From contig NZ_BMMS01000020.1 in the NCBI RefSeq assembly GCF_014646055.1, positions 102,025 through 166,024 of the forward strand: a stretch of DNA of 64,000 nt. The letters are read 5' to 3'. Both the position numbers and the translations under genes were made by a program. This document shows, piece after piece, positions 33,676 through 41,014 of this stretch (positions within the stretch are counted from its first letter, which is position 1; every line of letters starts with the position of its first letter). The notes under the pieces are model-generated. The model did not search any database. It was not told the origin of the DNA and worked only from the letters and a program-made list of their open reading frames with translations. This DNA is from Wenjunlia tyrosinilytica. GTDB lineage: Bacteria; Actinomycetota; Actinomycetes; Streptomycetales; Streptomycetaceae.

Positions 33676-35015
33676 CCATGACCCTGGACAAGCCGTACAT
33701 CAGCGACCATTTCACCCCCGTCACCGACGAGATCACCGGCCGCGAGCTGAAGGTGCGCGGCACCCTCCCGCCCGAGCTGAACGGCCGCTACTTCCGCAAC
33801 GGCCACAACCCCAAGCCGGGCATCACCCCCACCCACTGGTTCCGCGGCGAGGGCATGATCCACGGCGTCCGCCTCACGGGCGGCCGGGCCGAGTGGTACC
33901 GCAACCGCTGGGTGCGCACCCCCTTCCTGGAGGGCGTGCCGTTCACCGGAACCGAGCTCGAAGTCAGCGCCGCCGCCACCAACATCATCTTCCACGGGGG
34001 CCGCTACCTGGCCCTGCAGGAGGCCAACCTGCCCTGGGAGGTCAGCGCCGACCTCGACACGATCGGCGTCCACGACTTCGGCGGCAAACTCACCAGCGCG
34101 ATGACCGCCCACCCCAAAGAGGACCCGCAGACCGGCGAGCTGCACTTCTTCGGCTACAGCCCTTTCCCGCCGTACCTGACCTACTACGTGGCCGACGCCT
34201 CCGGCGGCATCGTCGAGTCGGAGGTCGTCGACGGCTGCGGCCCGTCGCTCATGCACGACTTCGCCATCACCCGCGAGCACGTCGTCTTCATCAACTCGCC
34301 GGTGGTCTTCGACCACGCCGAGCACTCCGGCATCCCCTACCGCTGGCACGACGACGTCCCGCTGCGCATCGGCGTGATGCCGCGCGCCGGGGGCAGGACC
34401 ACCTGGTTCGAGGTGGCCGACCAGGCGGCGCTGTTGCACGTCGCCAACGCCTTCACCGACGCGCAGGGCCGGATCGTCCTCGAAGCACCGCGCTTCGACC
34501 GTTCCGCCTGGGAGAACTCGTGGAAGTGGTGGGTCGGCGCTCCCGGCTACGGCACCAGCCCCGACGCCGGCTCGACCTTCCACCGGTGGATCATGGACCC
34601 GGCCACGGGCAAGGTCACCACTGAGTCCCTCAACGACCTGGCCACCGAGTTCCCGTCGATCAACGACGCCCACACAGGTTCGGCCCACCGCTACAGCTAT
34701 GCCATCGCCTTCCCCGGCGCGGGCCTGTCGGGCTACCACACCGTCAAGTTCGACACGGGGACCGGCCAGGAGAAGCTGCTCGCGCACGGCGAGGGCCGGA
34801 TGCCCGGCGAGGCCGTCTTCGCGCCCGCCGAGGGCGGGACCGCCGAGGACGACGGCTACCTGCTCACCATCGTCAGCGACCTCAAGGCCGACGCCTCGGA
34901 GCTGCTCGTCCTGGACGCGAACGACCTGAGCACCGTGGCCGCCGTGGAACTCCCCCGCAGGGTGCCCGCCGGAATCCACGGCCACTGGATCCCCGACTCC
35001 GAACTGCCCGGCTGA
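33672..35015 (+). CDS. Carotenoid-cleavage-type (RPE65 family) oxygenase
   Basis: A 447-residue non-heme iron dioxygenase of the carotenoid oxygenase family, a seven-blade propeller. ELNGRYFRNGHNPKP opens it, and HWFRGEGMIHGV, LTSAMTAHPKEDP, SLMHDFAITREHVVF and GIHGHWIPD supply the four metal His. It cleaves a C=C double bond, in apocarotenoids or stilbenoid phenols. No carotenoid genes are nearby, so a stilbene/lignin-type substrate is possible. The ATG at 33672 overlaps the MFS stop. A terminator follows at 35057. Confidence 0.9.
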   Translation: MTMTLDKPYISDHFTPVTDEITGRELKVRGTLPPELNGRYFRNGHNPKPGITPTHWFRGEGMIHGVRLTGGRAEWYRNRWVRTPFLEGVPFTGTELEVSAAATNIIFHGGRYLALQEANLPWEVSADLDTIGVHDFGGKLTSAMTAHPKEDPQTGELHFFGYSPFPPYLTYYVADASGGIVESEVVDGCGPSLMHDFAITREHVVFINSPVVFDHAEHSGIPYRWHDDVPLRIGVMPRAGGRTTWFEVADQAALLHVANAFTDAQGRIVLEAPRFDRSAWENSWKWWVGAPGYGTSPDAGSTFHRWIMDPATGKVTTESLNDLATEFPSINDAHTGSAHRYSYAIAFPGAGLSGYHTVKFDTGTGQEKLLAHGEGRMPGEAVFAPAEGGTAEDDGYLLTIVSDLKADASELLVLDANDLSTVAAVELPRRVPAGIHGHWIPDSELPG

Positions 35016-35056
35016 ACCGACCCAGCCAGAACTGCCCGCCTGAACCCACCCCAGCC

Positions 35057-35094
35057 GCCCGGGCCGCCGTTGACTGCCCCACGGCGGCCCGGGC
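35057..35094. terminator. Hairpin between oxygenase and SRPBCC genes
   Basis: A perfect 14-bp GC-only-type stem (35057-35070 with 35081-35094) with a 10-nt loop lies 41 bp after the oxygenase stop. It ends 20 bp before the SRPBCC ATG, so it may attenuate rather than fully stop transcription into that gene. Confidence 0.72.
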
Positions 35095-35114
35095 CCCGAC
35101 CCCGAGGAACCACC

Positions 35115-35555
35115 ATGGCCCACCCCACGACCATCGACGAGAACGCCCCCGTCGCCGCCGACCGCACCATCCGGATCGCCGCCCCTCTCGAGCGGGTCTG
35201 GCGACTGCACACCGGGATCGGCTCCTGGCCCGGCTGGCAGCCCGCCATCACGCAGGCCCGGCTCGACGGCCCCATTGCCCCAGGCACCACCTTCCACTGG
35301 GTGACCGCGGGCCTGTCCATCGACTCCACCATCTACGCGGTCGACGCCCCGCACCGCATCCTGTGGGGCGGTCCCGCGCACGGCATCACCGGCGTGCACG
35401 AATGGACCTTCACCGAGGACGGCGACGGCGTCGTGGTCCGCACCCGGGAGTCCTGGGCGGGCGCGCCGGTCGACGCCGACCGGGACAACCTCGCCGCCGC
35501 ACTGGACGACTCGCTCAGCAGCTGGCTCGACGCCCTGAAGAAGGCGGCGCAGTAG
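35115..35555 (+). CDS. SRPBCC (START-like) family protein
   Basis: A 146-residue ligand-pocket protein related to 4361-4804. DRTIRIAAPLERVWRLHTGI, SWPGWQPAIT, ILWGGPAHGITGVHEWTF and LDDSLSSWLDALK mark the fold. GAGGAA lies ~7 nt upstream of the ATG at 35115. It lies on the same strand as the oxygenase, behind a hairpin, and could act on or bind its product. Whether it is an enzyme cannot be told. Confidence 0.82.
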   Translation: MAHPTTIDENAPVAADRTIRIAAPLERVWRLHTGIGSWPGWQPAITQARLDGPIAPGTTFHWVTAGLSIDSTIYAVDAPHRILWGGPAHGITGVHEWTFTEDGDGVVVRTRESWAGAPVDADRDNLAAALDDSLSSWLDALKKAAQ

Positions 35556-35962
35556 TGGCCGAGCCTCTCTTCCTCACCGTTCTGGTACTGGCCTTCGTGC
35601 CGGCGATCACCGGCGGCCTGCTGGGCCGCCGGTCCGGCCGCCGCCAGGCACAGCCCGCACCACGGCAGGGGCGAGGCACGGCGAAGTCCGCTCGTCCGGT
35701 ACGTCCACCGCCGCAGTGGTCGCCGCCCGGCCGGCGGTCGCGGACCTGCCGCCGGCGACCAGCCGGTGGCAGCTGGTCACCCCCCGCTTCCTGCTCGGCC
35801 TGCCAGTCGCGGTGCTGCCGCTGGTGTGGGCGCCGGCGCGGCCCGGCGAGCGTCGGCGGTCTCCCGCCGCCCGGCAGGGGGCGGGAGCGCCGAACGCGTC
35901 AAACGCCGGACACCTGGGGCCGTGCCGGGTGGAACTGGTTGGGCGGTACCGGCAGCCCGTAG
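35555..35962 (+). CDS. Possible small membrane protein (doubtful)
   Basis: GTG 35555 overlaps the SRPBCC stop (TAGTG) and opens a membrane-like start (AEPLFLTVLVLAFVPAITGGLLGRR). After about 45 residues the frame turns into Arg/Pro-rich sequence of no protein character. Another frame shows WQLVTPRFLLGLPVAVLPLVWAP, a second membrane-like helix, around 35770-35840. This suggests one small two-helix membrane protein broken by a frameshift near 35700. The frame runs into the end of the flavin monooxygenase gene on the other strand. Low certainty. Confidence 0.28.
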   Translation: MAEPLFLTVLVLAFVPAITGGLLGRRSGRRQAQPAPRQGRGTAKSARPVRPPPQWSPPGRRSRTCRRRPAGGSWSPPASCSACQSRCCRWCGRRRGPASVGGLPPPGRGRERRTRQTPDTWGRAGWNWLGGTGSP

Positions 35963-37251
35963 TGTTCACGGAGGGTCGTGCCTTCATACTCCTCGCGGAA
36001 CAAGCCCTTCCCGCGCAGGATCGGCAGCACGTGCTCGATGAAGGTCTCCAGGCCCGACGGCAGGGCCGGCGCCATGATGTTGAATCCGTCCGCGGCACCG
36101 CCCTCGAACCACGCGGTGATCGTGTCCGCCACTTGGTCCGGCGTACCGATGAACTCGAAGTGACCGCGGCCGCCCCCCAGCCGCGAGATGATCTGCCGGA
36201 CCGTCAGCTTCTCGCGGACCGCGAGCTCGATGATCAGGTCGGAACGGCTCTGCGACCCCTCCAGCTTCGGCTGCGCAAGGATGAAGTCCGGCAGCGGCTC
36301 GTCGAGTTCGAAGGCCGACGGCTCCGTTTCGAACACCGCGGCGAGCTGGCGCAGCCCGTACTCCGGCACGCGCAGGTCGTCGAACTCCTTCGCCAGCGCT
36401 TGGGCCTCCTGCTCGGTCGACGCGATGTACGGGACGATGCCCGGTAGGACGATCACGCCGTCCGGGTCGCGGCCCGCGGCCTTGGTCCGTGCCTTGATGT
36501 CGCCGTAGAAGTCGGCCGCGCGCTCGTACGTCCGGTGAGCGGTGAAGATCGCCTCGGCGTGCAGCGCCGCGAAGTCCTTGCCGTCCTCGGAGGAGCCGGC
36601 CTGGACCAGCAGCGGGTGCCCCTGGGGCGGACGCTCGACGTTGAGCGGGCCGGCCACCTTGAAGTACCGGCCCTGGTGGCCCAGTCTGTGGAGCCGCGCG
36701 GGGTCGGCGTAGCGCCCCGTGGTCCTGTCCGCGACGACGGCTTCGGCCTCCCAGCTGTCCCACAGCGCCTTGGCGACCCGCAGGAACTCGTCGGCGCGGG
36801 CATAGCGCTGGGCGTGGTCGGGACGGTTGTCGAGGCCGAAGTTGGCCGCCTCGTCGGCCCCTGCGGAGGTGACGATGTTCCAGCCGGCGCGGCCGCCGCT
36901 GACGTGGTCCACCGACGCCAGCCGACGGGCGAGGTTGTACGGCTCGTTGTACGTGGACGACACGGTCGCGATCAGTCCGATCCTGCTGGTCGCCTGGGAC
37001 AGGGCGGTCAGCAGTGTCAGGGGCTCCAGTTGGCCCGGCGGCCGGAACTCGCCGGTGCCGGTGATCGCCGGGCCGTCCGCGAGGAACAGCGAGTCGAACT
37101 TTGCGCTCTCGGCCAGCTGAGCCAGCCCGATCCAGTGGTTCAGGTCGAAGTCCGCCCGTGGATTGCTGTGCGGGAGCCGCCACGATGCCTCGTGGTGGCC
37201 GGCCTCCATGAGGAAGGCGTTGAGGTGGAGCCGGCGCCGTCTCGCGCTCAC
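35899..37251 (-). CDS. Flavin-dependent monooxygenase, NtaA/SnaA/DszA (LLM) type
   Basis: A 450-residue class C flavin monooxygenase that uses FMNH2. HLNAFLMEAGHHEASWRLP, KFDSLFLADGPAI, STYNEPYNLARRLASVDHVS, GRAGWNIVTSAG and HPLLVQAGSSEDGKDFAA follow the NtaA/DszA group. GTG 37251 has a good GGAGAG site. It is the last gene after the sulfonate ABC system, so it probably desulfonates or oxidises an organosulfur compound. A tandem 14-bp repeat lies just upstream. Confidence 0.9.
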   Translation of the reverse strand: MSARRRRLHLNAFLMEAGHHEASWRLPHSNPRADFDLNHWIGLAQLAESAKFDSLFLADGPAITGTGEFRPPGQLEPLTLLTALSQATSRIGLIATVSSTYNEPYNLARRLASVDHVSGGRAGWNIVTSAGADEAANFGLDNRPDHAQRYARADEFLRVAKALWDSWEAEAVVADRTTGRYADPARLHRLGHQGRYFKVAGPLNVERPPQGHPLLVQAGSSEDGKDFAALHAEAIFTAHRTYERAADFYGDIKARTKAAGRDPDGVIVLPGIVPYIASTEQEAQALAKEFDDLRVPEYGLRQLAAVFETEPSAFELDEPLPDFILAQPKLEGSQSRSDLIIELAVREKLTVRQIISRLGGGRGHFEFIGTPDQVADTITAWFEGGAADGFNIMAPALPSGLETFIEHVLPILRGKGLFREEYEGTTLREHYGLPVPPNQFHPARPQVSGV

Positions 37252-37271
37252 GAGGCTCTCCTTTCCGTTCC

Positions 37272-37355
37272 GAGGGGTCCGTGCTGAGAGATCTGTGCTG
37301 AGGGGTCCGTGCTGAGGGGTCCGTGCTGAGGGGTCCGTGCTGAGGGGTACGAGGA
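37272..37355. repeat. 14-bp tandem repeat before the monooxygenase gene
   Basis: GAGGGGTCCGTGCT occurs at 37272, 37300, 37314 and 37328, with one variant unit at 37286 (GAGAGATCTGTGCT) and a decaying sixth at 37342. The array lies within the 137 bp between the binding-protein gene and the monooxygenase gene, in the transcribed leader. Copy number variation by slippage is likely. Confidence 0.85.
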
Positions 37356-37388
37356 GTCCATTCCGCGGGGTGAGGGGGACGGCTTGGC

Positions 37389-38447
37389 TCAGTCGACCTT
37401 CAGCTTCGAGCTGTCGTAGCCCGCCGGGAGGATGTTGTCGGTGATCGACGAGACGTCGACCTTCTTGGTGATCTGGCCCGCCTCCAAGAAGGCGTCGGCG
37501 AGCTTCTGCTCCGCCTCGATGTCCGCCTTTTCCACCGGAGTGACCCGGGTCTCGAAGGCGGCCAGGGACGTCTTGGCGTCGGACAGGGAGATGCCCTCCT
37601 CCTGGGAGAGGGCCAGCGCGTATTTGTCAGGGTGCTTGACCCCCCAGGCGAACTCGTACGACAGCCTCTTCAGGACATCCGTGAGAGCCGCCCGTTTCGT
37701 CGGGTCCTTGAGCGACTTGTCGCTGGCGACGTAGTAGCTGCTCGTCTGGTCGATCGGCGGCAGACCCTTCGCCAGGATCCGCGCGCCGTTCTTGACCGCG
37801 ATCGCCGACTGCGGGTTCCAGATCGCCCAGGCGTCCACCTTGCCGGTGTTGAACGCCGTGGCGCCGGCCGCCGGGTCGAGGAAGACCAGGTGCACGTCCT
37901 TCGGGGACAGGCCCACGCTCTTGAGGGCGTTCAGGGCGAGACCGTGGGCGGAACTGCCCTGCGGAACGGCGATCTTCCTACCCTTGAGATCCGCGAGCTT
38001 CCGGAGCTTCGAGCCCTTCGGAACGATGATGTTCTCCACCGCCTGGGTGGGCCTGAGCGAGCGGTTCACGGCGACGACCTTGAAGCCGTACTCCTTCGCG
38101 GCACCGGTGATGGGCGGTACGTCGCCGACACTTCCCAGGTCTATGTCGCCCGACGCGGCGGCCTGCACGAGCGGCGGCCCGTAGGTGAACCTGGCGAACT
38201 TCACCTTGTAGGGCGCGTTGTCGAACACGCCGGTGATCTTGGCCAGGGCCTGGCTGCCGTCACCGCCGTTGTCACCGATGGTGAAGGTGTACTTGCTCCA
38301 CTCGGGATGCTTGGCGGCGCTCGATCCGCTGGGGTTGCTCAGGGGCGCGGCCTGCGACGTCGATCCGCACGCGACGAGGGTGCTCGCCACGGCGAGCAGG
38401 CCGACGGCGCCGACGAGCCCGGAGGTTCTGGAGGTGGTGTTGCGCAT
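37389..38447 (-). CDS. ABC sulfonate-type substrate-binding lipoprotein
   Basis: A 352-residue SsuA/TauA-like binding protein. The signal peptide has lipobox LVAC (Cys27). The mature part has ASGDIDLGSVGDVPPITGA, AVPQGSSAHGLALNAL, VFLDPAAGATAFNTGKVDAWAIW and the SYYVAS hinge typical of aliphatic sulfonate receptors. The start at 38447 (RNTTSRTSG) gives a standard signal peptide; an upstream start at 38558 does not. It feeds the ABC importer encoded just before it. Confidence 0.9.
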   Translation of the reverse strand: MRNTTSRTSGLVGAVGLLAVASTLVACGSTSQAAPLSNPSGSSAAKHPEWSKYTFTIGDNGGDGSQALAKITGVFDNAPYKVKFARFTYGPPLVQAAASGDIDLGSVGDVPPITGAAKEYGFKVVAVNRSLRPTQAVENIIVPKGSKLRKLADLKGRKIAVPQGSSAHGLALNALKSVGLSPKDVHLVFLDPAAGATAFNTGKVDAWAIWNPQSAIAVKNGARILAKGLPPIDQTSSYYVASDKSLKDPTKRAALTDVLKRLSYEFAWGVKHPDKYALALSQEEGISLSDAKTSLAAFETRVTPVEKADIEAEQKLADAFLEAGQITKKVDVSSITDNILPAGYDSSKLKVD

Positions 38448-38502
38448 GGTTGTCGTACTTTCTGTGCTGTGGTGGGAGCAGGTGGTGGGCAGATGTGGGA
38501 AA

Positions 38503-39234
38503 TCAGTGCTGGTGGGCGAGACCGAGGTCTTCCAGGAGCGTGGAGCGCAGTTCCTCACGCGCGACGCTCGCCTCGCGCTCCGCGGCCGACAGGCGGAGAT
38601 GGTGCGATGCGCCGATGCGCCCGTCTCTCATGACGACGACGCGATCCGCCAACGCGATCGCTTCGTCCACGTCGTGTGTCACGAGGAGCATGGCCGCGTG
38701 GTGCTTGCTCCTCAGTGCGCGCACGAGGTCGTGCATGCGCAGCCGCGTGATCGCGTCGAGCGCCGCGAAGGGCTCGTCGAGCAGGACGAGTTCGGGCTCC
38801 GAGACCAATGCCCGTGCCAGCGACACCCGCTGGGCCTCTCCACCGGAGAGTTCCTTGGGCCATGCCCCCTCGCGGCCCGAGAGCCCGACCTCGGCGAGAA
38901 CCTCACGGCCCCGCTTCTGCGCGTCCGGTCCGCGCAGGCCGAGCGTGACGTTGCGCAGGACCCTCTGCCACGGCAGCAGACGGTCGGCCTGGAACACGAT
39001 CGCCCGCTTCGCCGGGACCTCCACCAGCCCCCCGTCGGGCCGGTCCAGTCCGGCGAGGAGCCTGAGGAGGGTGCTCTTGCCGCAGCCGGAGGGGCCCAGC
39101 AGGACCACCAGTTCCTCGTCGGCGATGGTCAGGTCCAGATGGTCGAGGACCACCCGGTCACCGAACCGGCGGACGACCTTGTCGACGACGGCCCCCGCCT
39201 GCCGGCGGTGCCGCGTCGCGACCGGCGCGCTCAT
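38503..39234 (-). CDS. ssuB: ABC sulfonate-type importer ATPase
   Basis: A 243-residue SsuB/TauB-like ATPase. Walker A is GPSGCGKST, Q-loop AIVFQADRLLPWQ, signature LSGGEAQR, Walker B LVLLDEPF, and the H-loop LLVTHDVDEA. The ATG at 39234 overlaps the permease stop (ATGA). The binding protein gene follows after 55 bp. Confidence 0.88.
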   Translation of the reverse strand: MSAPVATRHRRQAGAVVDKVVRRFGDRVVLDHLDLTIADEELVVLLGPSGCGKSTLLRLLAGLDRPDGGLVEVPAKRAIVFQADRLLPWQRVLRNVTLGLRGPDAQKRGREVLAEVGLSGREGAWPKELSGGEAQRVSLARALVSEPELVLLDEPFAALDAITRLRMHDLVRALRSKHHAAMLLVTHDVDEAIALADRVVVMRDGRIGASHHLRLSAAEREASVAREELRSTLLEDLGLAHQH

Positions 39235-40121
39235 GCCGCCTCGAAACTGGGGCGCCACCGCAGCAGCACCCGCTCGAGAACCCTGACGAACTGGTCGGCC
39301 AGCAGACCGAGGAGCGAGTAGATCACCAGCCCCACGAAGACCTGGTTGGTCTGGAGATAGGTCTGACCCTGAGTGATGAGGAAGCCGAGTCCCTTGTCGG
39401 CGTTGACCGTCTCGGCGGCCACGAGGCCCAGAATGCTGTACGCGAGAGAGAACCGGAGGCCGACCAGGAAGCCCGGCAGCGCTCCGGGCACCAGCACCCA
39501 GGTCACAAGGCGCCACGTGCCCGCCCCCGTCGTCCGCGTCATCTCGATGAGACGTTGGTCGACCCCCCGGATCGCGGCGAACAGATTGAGGTACATGGGC
39601 ACGCCGGCACCGAACGAGATCAGGAGCACCTTCGTGAGCTCGTCGATGCCGAACCACACGATCATCAGCGGCAGCACCGCCAGGAGCGGGATGGTGTTGA
39701 GGACCTGCACGACGCCGTTGAACAGGTACTCACCGCTGCGCAGCAGCCCACCGAGCACCCCGGTGACGATGCCCGCTGTCAGGCCGATGGCCAGACCGAT
39801 GGCGGCCCGTTGCAGCGAGATGGCCAGGTCCGGTCCGAGCACGCCCTGCTGCCACAGGTCCACGGTGGACTTGACGATGGAGGTCGGCGCCGGAGCGTAG
39901 GTCTTCGCGAGTACCCCGGCCACGGAAAGGATCTCCCAGGCGATGAGGACCGCGACTGGAGTCGTGTAGATCCCCAGCGGCCAGCGCAGGCGTTCGCGAA
40001 GCGTGCTGAACGGCGTCCTTGGGCGGGCATCGCGCGGCACGAAGACATGGCGTTCCCGCGTGCTCGTCCTGTCGGTACCCGGCCCGACGAGCGCCGGGGC
40101 CTCGAGGCGGACCTCGGTCAT
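39231..40121 (-). CDS. ssuC: ABC sulfonate-type importer permease
   Basis: A 296-residue SsuC/TauC-like membrane subunit with about six TM helices. The cytoplasmic coupling loop is R-V-DQRLIEMTRTTGAGTWR, followed by VLVPGALPGFLVGLR, the usual EAA-type motif. Start and stop overlap the dioxygenase and ATPase genes by 4 bp each. Confidence 0.88.
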   Translation of the reverse strand: MTEVRLEAPALVGPGTDRTSTRERHVFVPRDARPRTPFSTLRERLRWPLGIYTTPVAVLIAWEILSVAGVLAKTYAPAPTSIVKSTVDLWQQGVLGPDLAISLQRAAIGLAIGLTAGIVTGVLGGLLRSGEYLFNGVVQVLNTIPLLAVLPLMIVWFGIDELTKVLLISFGAGVPMYLNLFAAIRGVDQRLIEMTRTTGAGTWRLVTWVLVPGALPGFLVGLRFSLAYSILGLVAAETVNADKGLGFLITQGQTYLQTNQVFVGLVIYSLLGLLADQFVRVLERVLLRWRPSFEAA

Positions 40122-41014
40122 GTCGCCGGCTCCAGGACTTTGGTGTAGTGCGAGGCGTCACCGACCAGTTGTGCGCTGGGACGGCCGTCGACGCCGACGG
40201 GCACCTCTCCCGCGACCGTCACGCGGTTCAGGCGACGCGGGTGGGCGTCGTAGTTGTCCACCGCGTAGTGCTGGGTGATCCGGTTGTCGAAGATCAGCAG
40301 TTGGCCGGGCGACCAGGTCCAGCGAAGGATGTTCTCCGGACGGGTCACATACGACTGGAGGATGCGCAGCAGTTCGGCCGACTCGCTGCTCGAGAGACCG
40401 ACGATCCGCCTGGCGAAACCACCGATGAACAGTCCGCGCTCGCCCGTCAGCGGGTGCACCCGCACGACGGGGTGCTCTGCCTCATAAGGCGTCGAGACGA
40501 AGACCCGGTCGTACTCCTTCTGCAGCGTCGTCGTGGAGGAAGGGCGTGCGTAGTCGTACTGGTTGGTGTGGACGACGCGCAGCGAGTCCGCGAGCGCGCG
40601 GAGCGGCTCGGGCAGGTCGCGGTACGCCGCGGCCGCGTTCGCGATGAGCGTCTCGCCGCCGTACGGCGTGGTCACGATGGACCGGAGCGTCGTGAGCTGC
40701 GGCGGGTTGACCACGAAGGTGACGTCTGTGTGCCACTCGTTGGCCTTGGACGTCTCGCTGTCGACGGCGAGAACGTTTGTCGTCCCGTCAGTAGCGGGCA
40801 CGTTCGGGTGGGCGGTGGTGAGCTCGCCGAACCACCCGGCCACGCGCTCCTGACCGTCGTTGTCGAGGTTCACGCCGTCGAACACGATCGCCTTGTGCTT
40901 GTTGAGGGCATCGCGCAACGTCGTGATCGTCGATGGATCTGGCGGCGCCGTGAAGTCGACGCCTTCGACGACCGCGCCGATGCGGCCGGTGAGCTTGCGG
41001 ATGGACGCAGGCAT
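40118..41014 (-). CDS. TauD/TfdA-family Fe(II)/2-oxoglutarate dioxygenase
   Basis: A 298-residue alpha-ketoglutarate dioxygenase. The facial triad is His95-x-Asp97 (NEWHTDVTF) and His249 (RITQHYAVDNY), with Arg260 for the 2-oxoglutarate carboxylate. The N-terminus IRKLTGRIGAVVEGVDF is typical of TauD/AtsK enzymes. The ATG at 41014 with GAGGGGGA upstream is preferred to the earlier 41149 start. It is the first gene of the operon and probably releases sulfite or sulfate from taurine-like or alkylsulfate substrates. Confidence 0.9.
   Translation of the reverse strand: MPASIRKLTGRIGAVVEGVDFTAPPDPSTITTLRDALNKHKAIVFDGVNLDNDGQERVAGWFGELTTAHPNVPATDGTTNVLAVDSETSKANEWHTDVTFVVNPPQLTTLRSIVTTPYGGETLIANAAAAYRDLPEPLRALADSLRVVHTNQYDYARPSSTTTLQKEYDRVFVSTPYEAEHPVVRVHPLTGERGLFIGGFARRIVGLSSSESAELLRILQSYVTRPENILRWTWSPGQLLIFDNRITQHYAVDNYDAHPRRLNRVTVAGEVPVGVDGRPSAQLVGDASHYTKVLEPAT

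Noticed and set aside
33249..35399. 716-residue open frame on the minus strand
   Set aside because: Antisense of the carotenoid-type oxygenase, whose metal-binding motifs are clear on the plus strand.
37272..37355. CRISPR array
   Set aside because: Units are 14 bp and directly abutting with no spacers, so this is a simple tandem repeat. No other repeat array in the window has spacer structure either.
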